Part shown: piece by piece, positions 1-9,930 of the stretch | Layout: every line of letters begins with the position of its first letter | Numbering within the stretch: position 1 is the stretch's first letter | Notes under the pieces: model-generated | The model's database searches: none | What the model was told of the DNA's origin: nothing | What the model saw: the letters and a program-made list of their open reading frames with translations, nothing else | Source of the DNA: Linum tenue | Lineage: Eukaryota > Streptophyta > Magnoliopsida > Malpighiales > Linaceae | DNA length: 64,000 bases | Assembly (NCBI GenBank): GCA_946122785.1 | Contig: CAMGYJ010000007.1 | Coordinates: forward strand, 40,201,587-40,265,586 | Direction: 5' to 3' | Made by a program: the position numbers and the translations under genes

Positions 1-147
1 AAACAAAAGTCAAAGGATGTGAGCAGAGAGCTCTGTCCAGGCGCGCCCGGATGCATGCCTTTCCCATACGTCGATTGGACCAAGTAAACGGGTCACCCAA
101 AAACCCCGGATCATGGAGGCCTCCATCTTTCTCACTCGCTTGGAGAG

Positions 148-566
148 TTACATTGAAGTCTCCCAAAACCACATACGGCACATCAAAGGAATCACAAACA
201 CAATGAAGCTTAGCCAATTGGCTAGCGCGAACAGTAGCAACACAGCTAATGTAAACGAAGACCGCAATATAGGACAAATTTCATTAGCACTAATACAAAT
301 GCAGAAATTCGAATGAAAAACAACCGAAGCGTCAACTTCGGGGGCCCAACCGGTTACAAGACCACCTGATGCATTGATAGCATCCACAAAAAACAGTGCG
401 AAACATCAAATCCTAAACCCCTCATACGACGGGAAACGACTCTCCGGCGCGATCTTGTCTCTGAAAAGAAAACAAGGTCCGGTTTATTCGAATAAATTAA
501 ACCGACAACAGTTTGGAATGTGAGGGAGGGCCCAATTCCTCTCACATTCCAGGCCAAAAGCCTCAT
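148..566 (-). pseudogene. LINE ORF2 start: APE-type endonuclease fragment
   Basis: From 566 the reverse strand encodes MRLLAWNVRGIG, the N-terminal WN(C/V)RG signature of the APE-like endonuclease that begins plant LINE ORF2. It continues with a PDLVFFSETRS-like stretch. The frame is lost near 355-390 and an adjacent frame continues with ASGGLVTGW, matching the SGGLALLW region of these endonucleases. The nicking activity would normally start target-primed reverse transcription. Here the frameshift and the window edge leave only the first ~130 residues visible. Confidence 0.7.
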
Positions 567-681
567 TTATCTGATTGGGGCCATTTCAGGCTGGCTTCCT
601 CCACCTTATCATCAGTCTCCGAAACTTCCACAAATTGCTTTTTGGGGGTGGGACCCTCTCCCTTCTCACCTTCGACCTCCT

Positions 682-1800
682 CTAGGTTTCGCACCCTTCC
701 ACAGAGACCTTCGGGAGGTTAGAGCCATACTCATCAATCACCGCTCCCAGCGTTATATCGTCCCCCTGAATACCATGTGTCACGAGTGTAGTATTTTCGT
801 CTTCCAGGACCAGGCCAGATTCGAAGGCAGCTACGACTTGTCTAACGTGACCCTTCACCATATTCCGAGCACCAGCTCCAGTAGCAACAGGCGAGCGTTG
901 CTTTTGCTTAAAGGACTGAGCATCATCCTCAGACGGAGTGTCCACCAAAGCCGAGTTGCACATCAAGGCCGAGTTACTCAAAGCAGGTAATGGATTCACA
1001 GTCTCTAGGGCCATCGCCTGGTCCTTCACACTCTCCGCCGCACCCAAAGGGGCAACCCGTTTCTTGAGCTTGCGTTTAGGGGCATTCCCGATCCACTTCG
1101 GCTTGCTAGCTACCGCCGTTTCACCTTGGACGCCACGAGCAGCCTTTCGCAGAATGGACGTCTGCTTCTTGGACTTGTCCATCCGCTGAGGATGCTTGTC
1201 CCGGCCCGCTTGATCTCCGACTTTGCTCCCAGCACGAGCCTCATTAACATCAGACGAGCTGGTGACAGCAGGCTGCATGGGGGAAGGCACATGTGCATGG
1301 GTCACCGAGCGAGGCACCGCGACAGACTCCACTCCCTGAAATTCGAAATCGTCATCACTATCCTCTAAAAGGATCATCCTTTGCCTTCGACTAGCCTCAA
1401 TCGTCTCATGAACGGAAGCTTCGCCCTGCTGCTTTCCCCGGGCCGAGAGCCGCTCCCCTTCATTCATCTCACCATCCCCCTCCATCGGACGCACTTCCCG
1501 TTGTGCCCTCTTGGTTGGCCGGCCTTGCTGACCAAGGTTCCTGCCTGGCCCACTCCCAAGATGGAGTTTAGGTGACTTTGAAATTTTGATACCCCTCGTA
1601 CTGAAGTGAGGTGATTTTGAAATGTTGAATCCCCTAAGGCTGATACGAAGGGGAGAGGACATCGTGCGAGTCCAAGGAACTTGACCCCTTTCATCCAGAT
1701 GAGTATGATGAGGAGGGACAACCTTATTATTGCGGACAATAGGCTGCTGTTCCTTTCGGTGATCACCTCCCGCCGCTGGGCCTTGCATCCTCCCCGCCAT
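682..1800 (-). pseudogene. LINE ORF1, C-terminal basic/low-complexity tail
   Basis: The 372-aa frame is rich in Lys, Arg, Ser and Gly, with the acidic patch LLEDSDDDFEF in the middle. It has no enzymatic motif. Its position and composition match the variable tail that follows the zinc knuckle in plant LINE ORF1 proteins. It begins in a different frame from the knuckle-bearing part at 1891-2673, with the join between 1800 and 1891. It ends about 115 bp before the ORF2 endonuclease Met. The ATG at 1800 is merely the first Met in this frame, not a likely start. Confidence 0.65.
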
Positions 1801-1890
1801 GCGAGCATTTCCAAAATTTCCCCGGAACTCTTTGTTAACCCAGACGGTTCTTCGAGCCCCTCCGTAGGGTTGGTGAGTTTCCTCCTGATC

Positions 1891-2673
1891 CTATACTTTT
1901 CGACCCTGTTTCTTCGTCGACATATGGAAACCATATATTTCCTTTCTGGCCGGCGGCTCAAAGGAGCATTCTCTCTGCAAATGACCTACACGGCCACAGT
2001 GAAAGCAAAAACTGGGTAGGTGCTCATATTTTAGGTTCACCCAGAAATTACCAGTTTCATCACAAATAGCCATAAGCTGAGAACGCAGGGGTTTAGTGAA
2101 GTCAATCAGCGACTTCACTTTAATAAAGAGCTCGCCAGTCTCTTTGCAGGCATAGACTCCAGATTCCACCACCTGCCCAATTGCCTTGGATATCATATTT
2201 TGCCCAAATTGTTTGGTACAACAATCCTCTTTGACTCCCCAAAGCTGGATGCGAAATGGGGCTACCGCCAGGTCATCAAATATGCTTCTCGTGATATTAG
2301 GCAACCATGACCTTAGTACGAGAAGCTTATCCTGCACGACCCACGGGGAAGTCTTCAGAACCCAAATTTTGGCTTCTTCTCTAGGCAACACAAATTCGAA
2401 AAGGCAATGTTTGGCCTGGGCAACTCGAATTTGGCCCCTTCCCATCCAATGAGCATTCACCTCCTCTAGCAGTACCATTGGGGTCATTCTAGTGTTTGTG
2501 AACAATCTCCCCAGCAAGGTGCGGGAGGCTCGAAATCTCGTGGACTGGACCTCCTCAAGAGAGAACTGCACTACTTGATCCTCATTGACGTGAGCCATCT
2601 TCGTTTCCTGAAAATCATAGTACACTTTCATACCATATGATATGCTCTTTATTTCAATACCAGTCAATATCAC
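1891..2673 (-). pseudogene. LINE ORF1, N-terminal part (DUF4283 + CCHC_4 zinc knuckle)
   Basis: The 260-aa reading frame has a DUF4283-like region (about residues 30-190, with TSPWVVQDKLLVLRSW as the typical core) and then a zinc knuckle CFHCGRVGHLQREC near residue 220 (C-x2-C-x4-H-x4-C intact). This is the nucleic-acid-binding gag-like protein of plant LINEs, which coats the element RNA. The frame stops just after the knuckle (ending GRKV), where homologous proteins continue into a long basic tail. That tail is found in another frame at 682-1800, so a frameshift is inferred. The first Met (2673) may not be the true start: a second Met, at residue 26 (MAHVNEDQ), also looks plausible. Confidence 0.8.
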
Positions 2674-3348
2674 ATGGTATAGACTGGTAAAAAATGGCTC
2701 AATTATTTTTGTTCCAAAAATATATCAAAGTGGATATCATTTTGAAGAGAATAATTAATCTGATCTAATTGTGCAAAAAAAAAAAAAATTCTGACTTAAA
2801 ACTAGTGAGAAATCGTCCGTTAAAGATTAAGAGGAGGGGGGAATTAAAGGCTTTTCAGAAGAGAAAATAGGCGTTGATGTGGCGGATTCTGATTGGGTTA
2901 TGCATAGTTATTAACCACAAGGTTATGCACCTGATCCACTTCCTGGGCGACAATCCTGGATTTCTACGAGAAGCAACATTGGAATTGTCTTTCTTTGGCA
3001 CAAGGAAATGTTATAAAACTCGTTTTCAAGGGGGCTGGAAGGCATTATATATCGCCCTTATGGGCTTCTAGCTTCTCTATGAGTTCAATCAAATTGACAT
3101 ATTGGCCCACGAACAGATTGGTTTGCAAATAAGTAGTGGTGTAAGTTTGACCTGGAAGACCCATTGATCTGTCTTGACCCGTCTTGTCTTTGAGGGGCGA
3201 GACGGGTCAGTTTGTGTTTGGGATTTTTTCTATTCATTTTTTTACTCCCTTCTGGCCTTCGAGGGAAATCCCTTTCCAGATGGAGTAGTGCATCTCTGTC
3301 ATGAGAGCCCGCCCTATAGATAGGTACTCCTATCTCTACTATATATAT
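2674..3348. other. Intergenic, no gene seen
   Basis: AT-rich DNA with an A13 tract near 2776. Around 3160-3220 there is a patch rich in GACCCGTC/GACGGGTC, like that at 22.1-22.3 kb, probably a decayed repeat. A (TA)n run at about 3338-3356 lies directly against the left end of the large MULE. I see no coding potential. Confidence 0.6.
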
Positions 3349-3357
3349 ATATATATG
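3349..3357. repeat. 9-bp TSD of the 15-kb MULE, left copy
   Basis: ATATATATG immediately precedes the outer end of the left inverted repeat (GGCAGTTCTACGG...). The same nine bases follow the right inverted repeat at 18474-18482. Nine bases is the standard Mutator-superfamily duplication. The caveat is that the left copy lies in a simple (TA)n run, so part of the match could be chance. Confidence 0.7.
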
Positions 3358-4276
3358 GGCAGTTCTACGGTGCCCAGGGCAAAATCCGGGGTACGGGTAA
3401 CCGGGGGCAAGGAAAATTACCAAAAGCATCACGAAGCGTTTATGCTTTATTAATTGGACTTCAACCTAACTGTACCCGGTTTAATGATATCGATTAAGAG
3501 GTTAAACCCTATGGATACGACCCGCCGTCCTAACCAATTTCCAGTCTCCCTTCTACGATCCCTCATTCGCCTTGGAGGGTCCCCTCTAACTTCGAAGTTC
3601 GATCATAAGCTGCCTATCAAATCTGAAATCTCCAACAAAATCATCGTTTCGAAACCCAAATCCTTTTATTATTTGATCCACATTCGGTTTAGCTCCCTAT
3701 CCAATCTCAAATCCCCAACATCATCATGTTTCATACGCCAAATCTATGTATCCACATTCGAAGAGAAGATCCCCATCCAATATGAAATCCTCACATAATC
3801 ATCGTTTTGAACCCCAAATCCTTTTATCCACAAATCGACGGTTTGTTCATCGCCATTTTATTTCCGTGCGGAATTTACTCGCCTATCTCTTTCTAACACG
3901 ATTACGGCGACCATGTCTATTATTGTGTTCATCAAACTTTTCGTTTGCAAAAGAACCCTTGAAAGAGGTTTGCTAACCCTAGGATTCATGTCGCTAGTGC
4001 TTTGTCATCTTGTCTTAGCGTTATTGTCATTTTCTCGAAACTTCTATCACTCGGTGAAATTAAGGTTTCCTGATATGCAGTGTTCGTCTCGCCCAGAGGA
4101 TTGAGGAAGGAGATGAAGAAGACCTAATTTGATTCGAATCAGATGGAGAGGTCTCCTTAATTTGTGTTTATGTATTAACGGTGCGTTTAAGACTAATTCT
4201 AGTTGGACTGGGTCTGATCATTGATTTTTGCAGGCTTTTAAATAACATTCAAACGTGGGCTTGTACATGACCCATG
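3358..4276 (+). repeat. MULE left terminal inverted repeat (~0.9 kb)
   Basis: Reverse-complementary to 17677-18473 with scattered substitutions and some indels. Well-matched blocks include the outer ~35 bp, CCAATTTCCAGTCTCCC near 3537, a block around 3885-4080 (TCTTTCTAACACGATTACGG to GTTCGTCTCGCCCAGAGG), and the inner end AACATTCAAACGTGGGC near 4245-4260. Similarity stops abruptly at 4276/17677. MULE TIRs usually hold the promoters of the element's genes. Short ORFs here are not conserved between the two TIRs and look incidental. Confidence 0.8.
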
Positions 4277-5784
4277 ACACCTAGTTTGTTGATAATAGAT
4301 ACTGAGTTCCGGATTGTCTTTAGGTTGGGCCTTTGATAATTGTCTATCTCAGTGGCGATTCTCTGTTTTACTTATTTTCATCTGCTTCTGCTTCTAAAAT
4401 CCTGATCATTCATTGAGTACACGCAATTTAAACATAATTCTTTGTTCCATCTTTTTTGGGATTTGGTAAATGCTAGCGTGTCTCTTTACACATTTAGCTG
4501 TACGAGGTAAACTACAATCCGCCCAATTTAACTCTTCATTAATTGAGATCCCATTCCACTCTCTCACCGATTTCCCCTCTTTATGCAATGCACTCGTACA
4601 TAACAAACCTCTTGTAGACTAATTAGAGGCTTGTGGTTGGATACTGAGTGAGGATATTTTTTTAATTTATGTTTTGAAACGAAAGTTAGAATTTCACTTT
4701 TGAAGTACCTATGTACTTTAGTTGGGCAAGTATTTTCAAAATGTAAAATTTTATCAGCGTATAGGTATATGATTGTTGTATAAGGTGTTGATGTTAAAGG
4801 AAATGGGTACTGACTGCTTAGGGTATTAGGTTGTTGATGGTATAGAGTATATGGTATATGGGTAGGTTATAAGGGTTGATGGTTTAGAGCATATGGTATC
4901 GATTGGTTAAAGGGTGAGGGTAGGTGTTGTCTTATTTTTTCTCGATTTTATATTTTTTTATATCTGCTTATAAATGCTGATCATGCCTTATTACTAAAAA
5001 ACTTAGACATAATTATTGTAGCGTGACACATTTATCAGTACTTAGACATAATTCTTTATATCTGCTTATAAATGCTGATCATTTATTGTTTGATTTGAAC
5101 CTGCGTGTTTTTGCTCCGAATGATTTTGTAGTGGCGTGGTAAAGACAATCCGTCCAATTTAACTCTTCATTAATTCCCCCTTTTCTTTTCTTTTTTGGTA
5201 GAATAATTACCCCTTTTCCACTCTCTCAGTCCCCGCCGAAGTTGAAACAATCCCCTGTGATATATTTATCGTTCATTTTAACCCTTCACTTAATAAGAAA
5301 GCGAAATTATGCAAGATGGTCATCAATGTGATGCAGCTTAATTGGTTAATTGTCTCTTATTTGCTTAGTCAATAAAGTAGAGGTTTGTGGTTCGATACTT
5401 AGTGAGTATCAATTTTTAATTTATGTTTTGAAAAGCAAGTTATAATTTTAATTTATCAGCGTATAGGTATACGATATTGTATAAGGTGTTGATGGTTTAG
5501 AGTACATGGTATTGGGTTAGTGTATTGATCATCTCCATCCCTAAAATACGATATTGTATAAGGTGTTGATGGTTTAGAGTAAATTATGCTAGTAATTGCC
5601 AAGGTGGGTTCCATTTTATATTTCAAAGGAAACACTTATTATAAAATGAAAGTTGGGGATGGAGATAGAAGAAGGTGTTGTTGGTATACAGTATAAGGTC
5701 TTGAAGGTTATGGTATAAGGGAGTAGCAAGGTGTTGATGGTTTAAAGTATATATGTTATTGATTGGTTACGGTATAAGCCTATA
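4277..5784. other. MULE interior, non-coding, low-grade repeats
   Basis: AT-rich with no convincing ORF. A short stretch (AATTTAACTCTTCATTAATT and the following CCACTCTCTCA) at about 4523-4565 recurs at 5155-5228. A GTATAAGGTGTTGATGGTTTAGAGTA-like phrase is repeated at about 4780-5590 and again up to 5780. Around 5528-5662 an inverted pair CATCTCCATCCC / GGGATGGAGAT brackets a probable small MITE remnant. Confidence 0.5.
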
Positions 5785-5841
5785 AGGTGTTGTTATTGTT
5801 GTAGAGTATATGGTATTGATTGGTTCGTGTATTAGGGTTTG

Positions 5842-5872
5842 GTTTAGGGTTTAGGGTTTAGGGTTTAGGGTT
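5842..5872 (+). repeat. Interstitial telomere-type repeat (TTTAGGG)n
   Basis: Four to five tandem TTTAGGG units, the plant telomere repeat, lie inside copy A. A shorter run sits at the equivalent place in copy B (about 8506-8527). In copy A they run straight into the conserved TTACAAGTACATGTACC block. They could be a relic of telomerase-mediated break repair or a promoter-type telo-box; the sequence cannot tell which. Confidence 0.7.
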
Positions 5873-6776
5873 ACAAGTACATGTACCAAATCTGTAGATT
5901 AATTTTGGTAAACGAAAAAGTTAGTTAATCTACAAAGCCAGTCTAAAAGCACATCCCCATCTCCCGCCGTCAATTCCTAAATTTTCGTTTAATCCGATGG
6001 TGAAAGAGCTTCAATCCTAACCGCGGCGTGTCACCCAATCAGATATTGCCGAATTCGGAAAGTCGCTTTTGCCCATAACCAATGCTGGCGTTACCAAGGC
6101 TGAGGCAGTGGTAGGGACTGTAATTTTCAGTAAATGTGAAGGGAGGGAAAGTAAAAGTAATTACGAGTCAATCTATAAATTCGTTAATCAGTGAAGGAGA
6201 GACCGTGCTCCGATCCCTGAAAAGAACCCTTTCTTCCATCTTCTCAATATGAAACTCCGAAAATCAACCCCATCCGCCTCTTCGTCCTCCTATCCCATGC
6301 TTTATTTTCGGGTGCAGTGGTAATGATGAGACTGCGTATTATTTTAGATCTCATTTCCTTTAATTATGTCATTGTTAGATCATGACTGTTAAACTAAATC
6401 CTTCGTTGTATTGTTTCTCCTTTTCTCTCCATGCAGGGTCTTTGTTAGAGGCAGGGAGGGGAGCAATGACAATAAGTCGCCGTCTGAATATAGCCAAAAG
6501 AATCATCACATGTTGTTGCGATTCCATAATAGGTGTTGTGGAACCCTACGTCATGTGGTGTTTCTTTTGCGCCATATTGACGCGTACTTGTTGATCATGC
6601 TCCCAAAATGTATACAAGATAGGATAGTTGCCATATGTATAATAGGATAAAATAGGGAGGGAAAGTACAGCTTTTTGTTTTTGTTGGACTCTATGTAACA
6701 TTTGTTTATATTTGTATACTGTTTTGTTATTTTTTCTTCTGCTTCTCTCTTCGCTTCCATGGCGGCTTCCAAAAGT

Positions 6777-6980
6777 GTTTGAGATCTTCTAAATACGGGA
6801 GGGATCCTCCACTCCCAATAAAAATACTGTACTTTGTACTATTAGCGTTTGAGATCTTCTAAATCTGCAGGGGATCCTACACTCCCAATAAAAATACTGT
6901 ACTTTGTACTATTAGCGTTTGAGATCTTCTAAAATCTGCAGGGATCCTACACTCCCAATAAAATACTGTACTTTATTTGT
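6777..6980 (+). repeat. Three tandem copies of a 70-bp unit
   Basis: Units start at 6777, 6847 and 6917 with GTTTGAGATCTTCTAAA and contain ACTCCCAATAAAA and ACTGTACTTTGTACTATTAGC. The last is truncated. The equivalent position in copy B (about 9434-9500) holds a single diverged unit, so the triplication came after the larger duplication or was lost from copy B. AATAAA in each unit could act as a poly(A) signal for a transcript ending here. Confidence 0.75.
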
Positions 6981-7181
6981 TTACTACTGATCCATTTTTA
7001 GAAGTCTTTACGATTGGCCCAACCGGATTTTTTGCCGGATTTCGAACTCTGCTCCTCTGTCGCCACATGCTCTACCCATTTAATGAGTGCTCAAAATTAG
7101 TGCAAAAAATACGATGTAATAATTGAATAAAAAAAACTAGTTCTCAAGATTATTCAACTGAAATGTTGCACATGATTTATA

Positions 7182-7535
7182 GGGTCGTTTGGATGTGGAA
7201 ATTTTAAAACGTTGAAATTTGTCTGAATTTCCATGTTTTACAAAACCAAGGAATTGACTTGTGGAAATTGAAAAAAAAAACTCACGTTTGGATAAGGTTT
7301 AGTTTTGTGAGAATTGATGGTATGGAATTCGGAAAAAGAAGTAAGAAAACGTGGTAATGTCAAATTACTAGGGGGAGGTGTAGTATTCTCAATTACCATG
7401 AATGTGGTAATTGAAGCCAATTTCCATGGTCCAATTTCCATACTATTTTGGCTCTCCCAAACGTGGGTTTTTAACCCAATTACTGCATTATGTGGTAATT
7501 GGGTCCAATTACTGCAAATTTCCACATCCAAGTGC
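7182..7535. mobile_element. MITE with 16-bp TIR, inserted in duplication copy A
   Basis: TTGGATGTGGAAATTT near 7190 is mirrored by AAATTTCCACATCCAA near 7516-7531. The interior repeats CAATTTCCA / TGGTAATTG motifs. The matching place in copy B (about 9661) lacks it, which marks it as an insertion, although copy B differs there by about 45 bp, so the ends and TSD are not resolved. The superfamily is uncertain. ORFs on both strands here mirror each other and are not genes. Confidence 0.55.
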
Positions 7536-7665
7536 TTAAAAATTGCCATCAAGTGACCATTAATGAGTGCATAAATTAAACGACACCGCAAGAGCCAACA
7601 GTCTTCTTATATACCAAACGACTCGGCATAGGAGGACTTCCAGTTTCAGTTCAAGTTTCCAACAC

Positions 7666-8226
7666 CGAGCAAATATATGGTCCCAATTGCCACTTCAGCA
7701 ACTTTAACTATACATCAATTGTGACCGTGGGTCCTACTTAATTTTCAATGCAATTCAATATTAATTGGTGAGTGTATTATATTAATTTGAGTGCATCTCT
7801 CAAGTTGTTTTTTGTCGTTGTGTTATTCGAATTATGTAAAGTATTATGATTGAAATTGTATATATGTGTGTGCTGCATGAAAATTTGCAACTGCATGAAA
7901 ACATTCATCAGATGCAAATTTGCAACTTTTGTAATTGATCCCACATCAATGCAACTCACCGTCCCACTTTCACTCCCTTGCCACATCAGCTTGCAATTCT
8001 CAAGAATTGCACCATTGGAGATGGTCTAAATAAGCAAGGTGTTGATGTTTAGTGTATATGTTATTGATTGGTTCGTGTATTAGGGTTTGGCATTGCAAGA
8101 AGAATTCCTAATTTAGCAATCTTGCTAGTTTATAAAAAATTTCCTAGGTGGCATTGCAATCTTGCTAAATAATGGTGCCACCTAGGATTCCACTAAATAA
8201 GCAATGGGTTGGATTGGTTCGGGTAA
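7666..8226. other. MULE interior, non-coding
   Basis: AT-rich, no gene. It holds short repeats (GTGTTGATG..TTTAGTGTATATG) related to the 4.8-5.8 kb phrases, and GGTGGCATTGCAATCTTGCTAAATAA / TGGTGCCACCTAGGA inverted motifs near 8147-8195 that look like small MITE debris. Confidence 0.45.
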
Positions 8227-8448
8227 GACCATCTCCATCCCTAGCAATTTCTAAACGTGGTCCCTACAGCCACATCATCATATTTAGCAATTTCAGTTAA
8301 AAGAATTGCAAACCACCTACATCCCTAAGTTTTCTTTGTAATTTCTAAATAAGCAATTGCCTCTCCATCCCTTGCAATTGCCAATTGAGTTGCCACCTAG
8401 ACTTTGCCAATTGCTAAAGGTTGGTTTAGCAATGGGATGGAGTTGCTC
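8227..8448. mobile_element. Tourist-like MITE (222 bp, TAA duplication)
   Basis: Starts GACCATCTCCATCCC and ends GGGATGGAGTTGCTC (imperfect inverted ends), bordered on both sides by TAA (8224-8226 and 8449-8451). A TWA duplication with short imperfect TIRs fits the PIF/Harbinger-Tourist type. The interior is rich in TAGCAATT motifs. It has no coding capacity. Confidence 0.65.
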
Positions 8449-8451
8449 TAA

Positions 8452-9930
8452 GGTGTTATTGTTGTAGAGTATATGGTATTGATTGGTTCGTGTATTAGGG
8501 TTTGGTTTAGGGTTTAGGGTTTAGGGTTACAAGTACATGTACCAAATCTGTAGATTAATTTTGGTAAACGAAAAAGTTAGTTAATCTACAAAGCCAGTCT
8601 AAAAGCACATCCCCATCTCCCGCCGTCAATTCCTAAATTTTCGTTTAATCCGATGGTGAGAGAGCTTCAATCCTAACCGCGGCGTGTCACCCAATCAGAT
8701 ATCGCCGTTTTCGGAAATTCGCATTTGCCCCTAACCAGTGCTGACGTTACCAAGGCCGAGGCAGCGGTAGGGAGTGTGATTTTCAGTAAATGGGAAGGGC
8801 TGGAAAGGCAAAGTAAATTTATGAGCTCATTTATAAATTCTTTAATCAGAGAGGGAGAGACCATGCTCCGAAACCCAAGAGGCACTCATCTCCTGCTGTT
8901 GTCCGTTCCTCCTCTCAATCCCTGAAAAGACCCCTTTCTCCCATCTTCTCTACCCCGAAAATCAACCCCTTTCTCCCATCTTCTCAACCCCGAAAATCAA
9001 CCCCATCCGCCTCTTCGTCCTCCTGTCCATGCTTTATTTTCGGGTGCAGTGGTAATGATGAGACTGCGTATTATTTTAGATCTCAGTTCCTTTAATTATG
9101 TCATTGTTAGATCATGACTGTTAAACTAAATCCTTCGTTGTATTGTTTCTCCTTTGCTCTCCATGCAGGGTCTTTGTTAGAGGCAGGGAGGGGAGCAATG
9201 ACAATAAGTCGCCGTCTGAATATAGCCCAAAGAATCATCACATGTTGTTGCGATTCCATAATAGGTGTTGTGGAACCCTACGTCATGTGATGGTTCTTCT
9301 GGGCTACATTTACGTGTACTTGTTGATCATGCTCCCAAAATATATACAAGAGGGGAAAGTTGCCATATGTATAGTATAAAAGTTGGAGGAGGGAAAGTAC
9401 ATTGTTTTCTTTTTCAAGATTTGTACTTTTAGTGTTTGAGATCTTAATAATATATCGGTGAGGGATCTTTCACTCAATAAAAATATTGTAGTTTTTTCTT
9501 GATTACTGCCTCCATTTTCAGAAGTCCTCTGTCGGCGAATGCTCTTGTCATTTCACGCCCAAATTACATTTCATAATTTTAGTAGCCAAAATCCGATCTA
9601 ATAATTCAATAAAAAAAACGAGTGAGAAAAATAATTCAACTGAAATGTTGCACATGATTTATTTAGGGAGCAACCTCCATATCGACTTCAATCAAATCCA
9701 TCCGAACTAAATAAAACGACACCGTAGCAGGCAGTAGTCTTCTTATAGACCAAAGAGACACATAAATAAAACGACACACAAGTAAAACGACACCGCAGAC
9801 GGCAACAGTCTTCTTATAAATCAAACGACGCCGCTTCAAGCTGATACTGGCAGTCTTCACATAGTCCATTAGTCCTAATCCGAATAGGATAAGGACGTCC
9901 ATCTTCACTCCAAGTTTTCAACAATCCTTA
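8452..9930. repeat. Internal MULE duplication, copy B (adjoins the transposase gene)
   Basis: Direct-repeat partner of 5785-7665, described there. It is continuous with the 3' end of the transposase gene (stop codon at 9905), so it is likely the original arrangement and copy A the derivative. It contains the small ORF beginning MFLLCSPCRVFVRGREG, conserved with copy A at mostly synonymous-looking sites, but with no known domain and no start context I would trust. Confidence 0.7.

Larger units (their letters stand above)
1..2673 (-). mobile_element. LINE (L1-type) retrotransposon, truncated by the window edge
   Basis: The reverse strand reads as the 5' half of a plant L1-type LINE. From 2673 down there is a DUF4283 plus CCHC zinc-knuckle ORF1, a long charged ORF1 tail, and then the start of an ORF2 with an APE-type endonuclease. 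Reverse transcriptase and RNase H would lie left of position 1. ORF1 is broken by a frameshift near 1800-1890 and the endonuclease is split between frames, so the copy is dead. The 5' end is not defined; nothing clearly LINE-like is seen beyond 2673. Element type is well supported; boundaries are not. Confidence 0.85.
5785..7665. repeat. Internal MULE duplication, copy A (transposase 3' end plus downstream)
   Basis: Direct repeat of 8452-9930. Both copies start with TTATTGTTGTAGAGTATATGG, run through TTTAGGG repeats, a shared block with CAAGTACATGTACC, and an intron-like AG/GT-bounded stretch with the peptide RGREGSNDNKSPSEYS. They end near a CTTCTTATA...CAAGTTT(T/C)CAAC segment. In copy B that final segment is the last codons of the transposase gene, so copy A contains a duplicated transposase 3' tail. 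Copy A holds three copies of a 70-bp unit and an inserted MITE (7182-7535) that copy B lacks. Confidence 0.75.
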
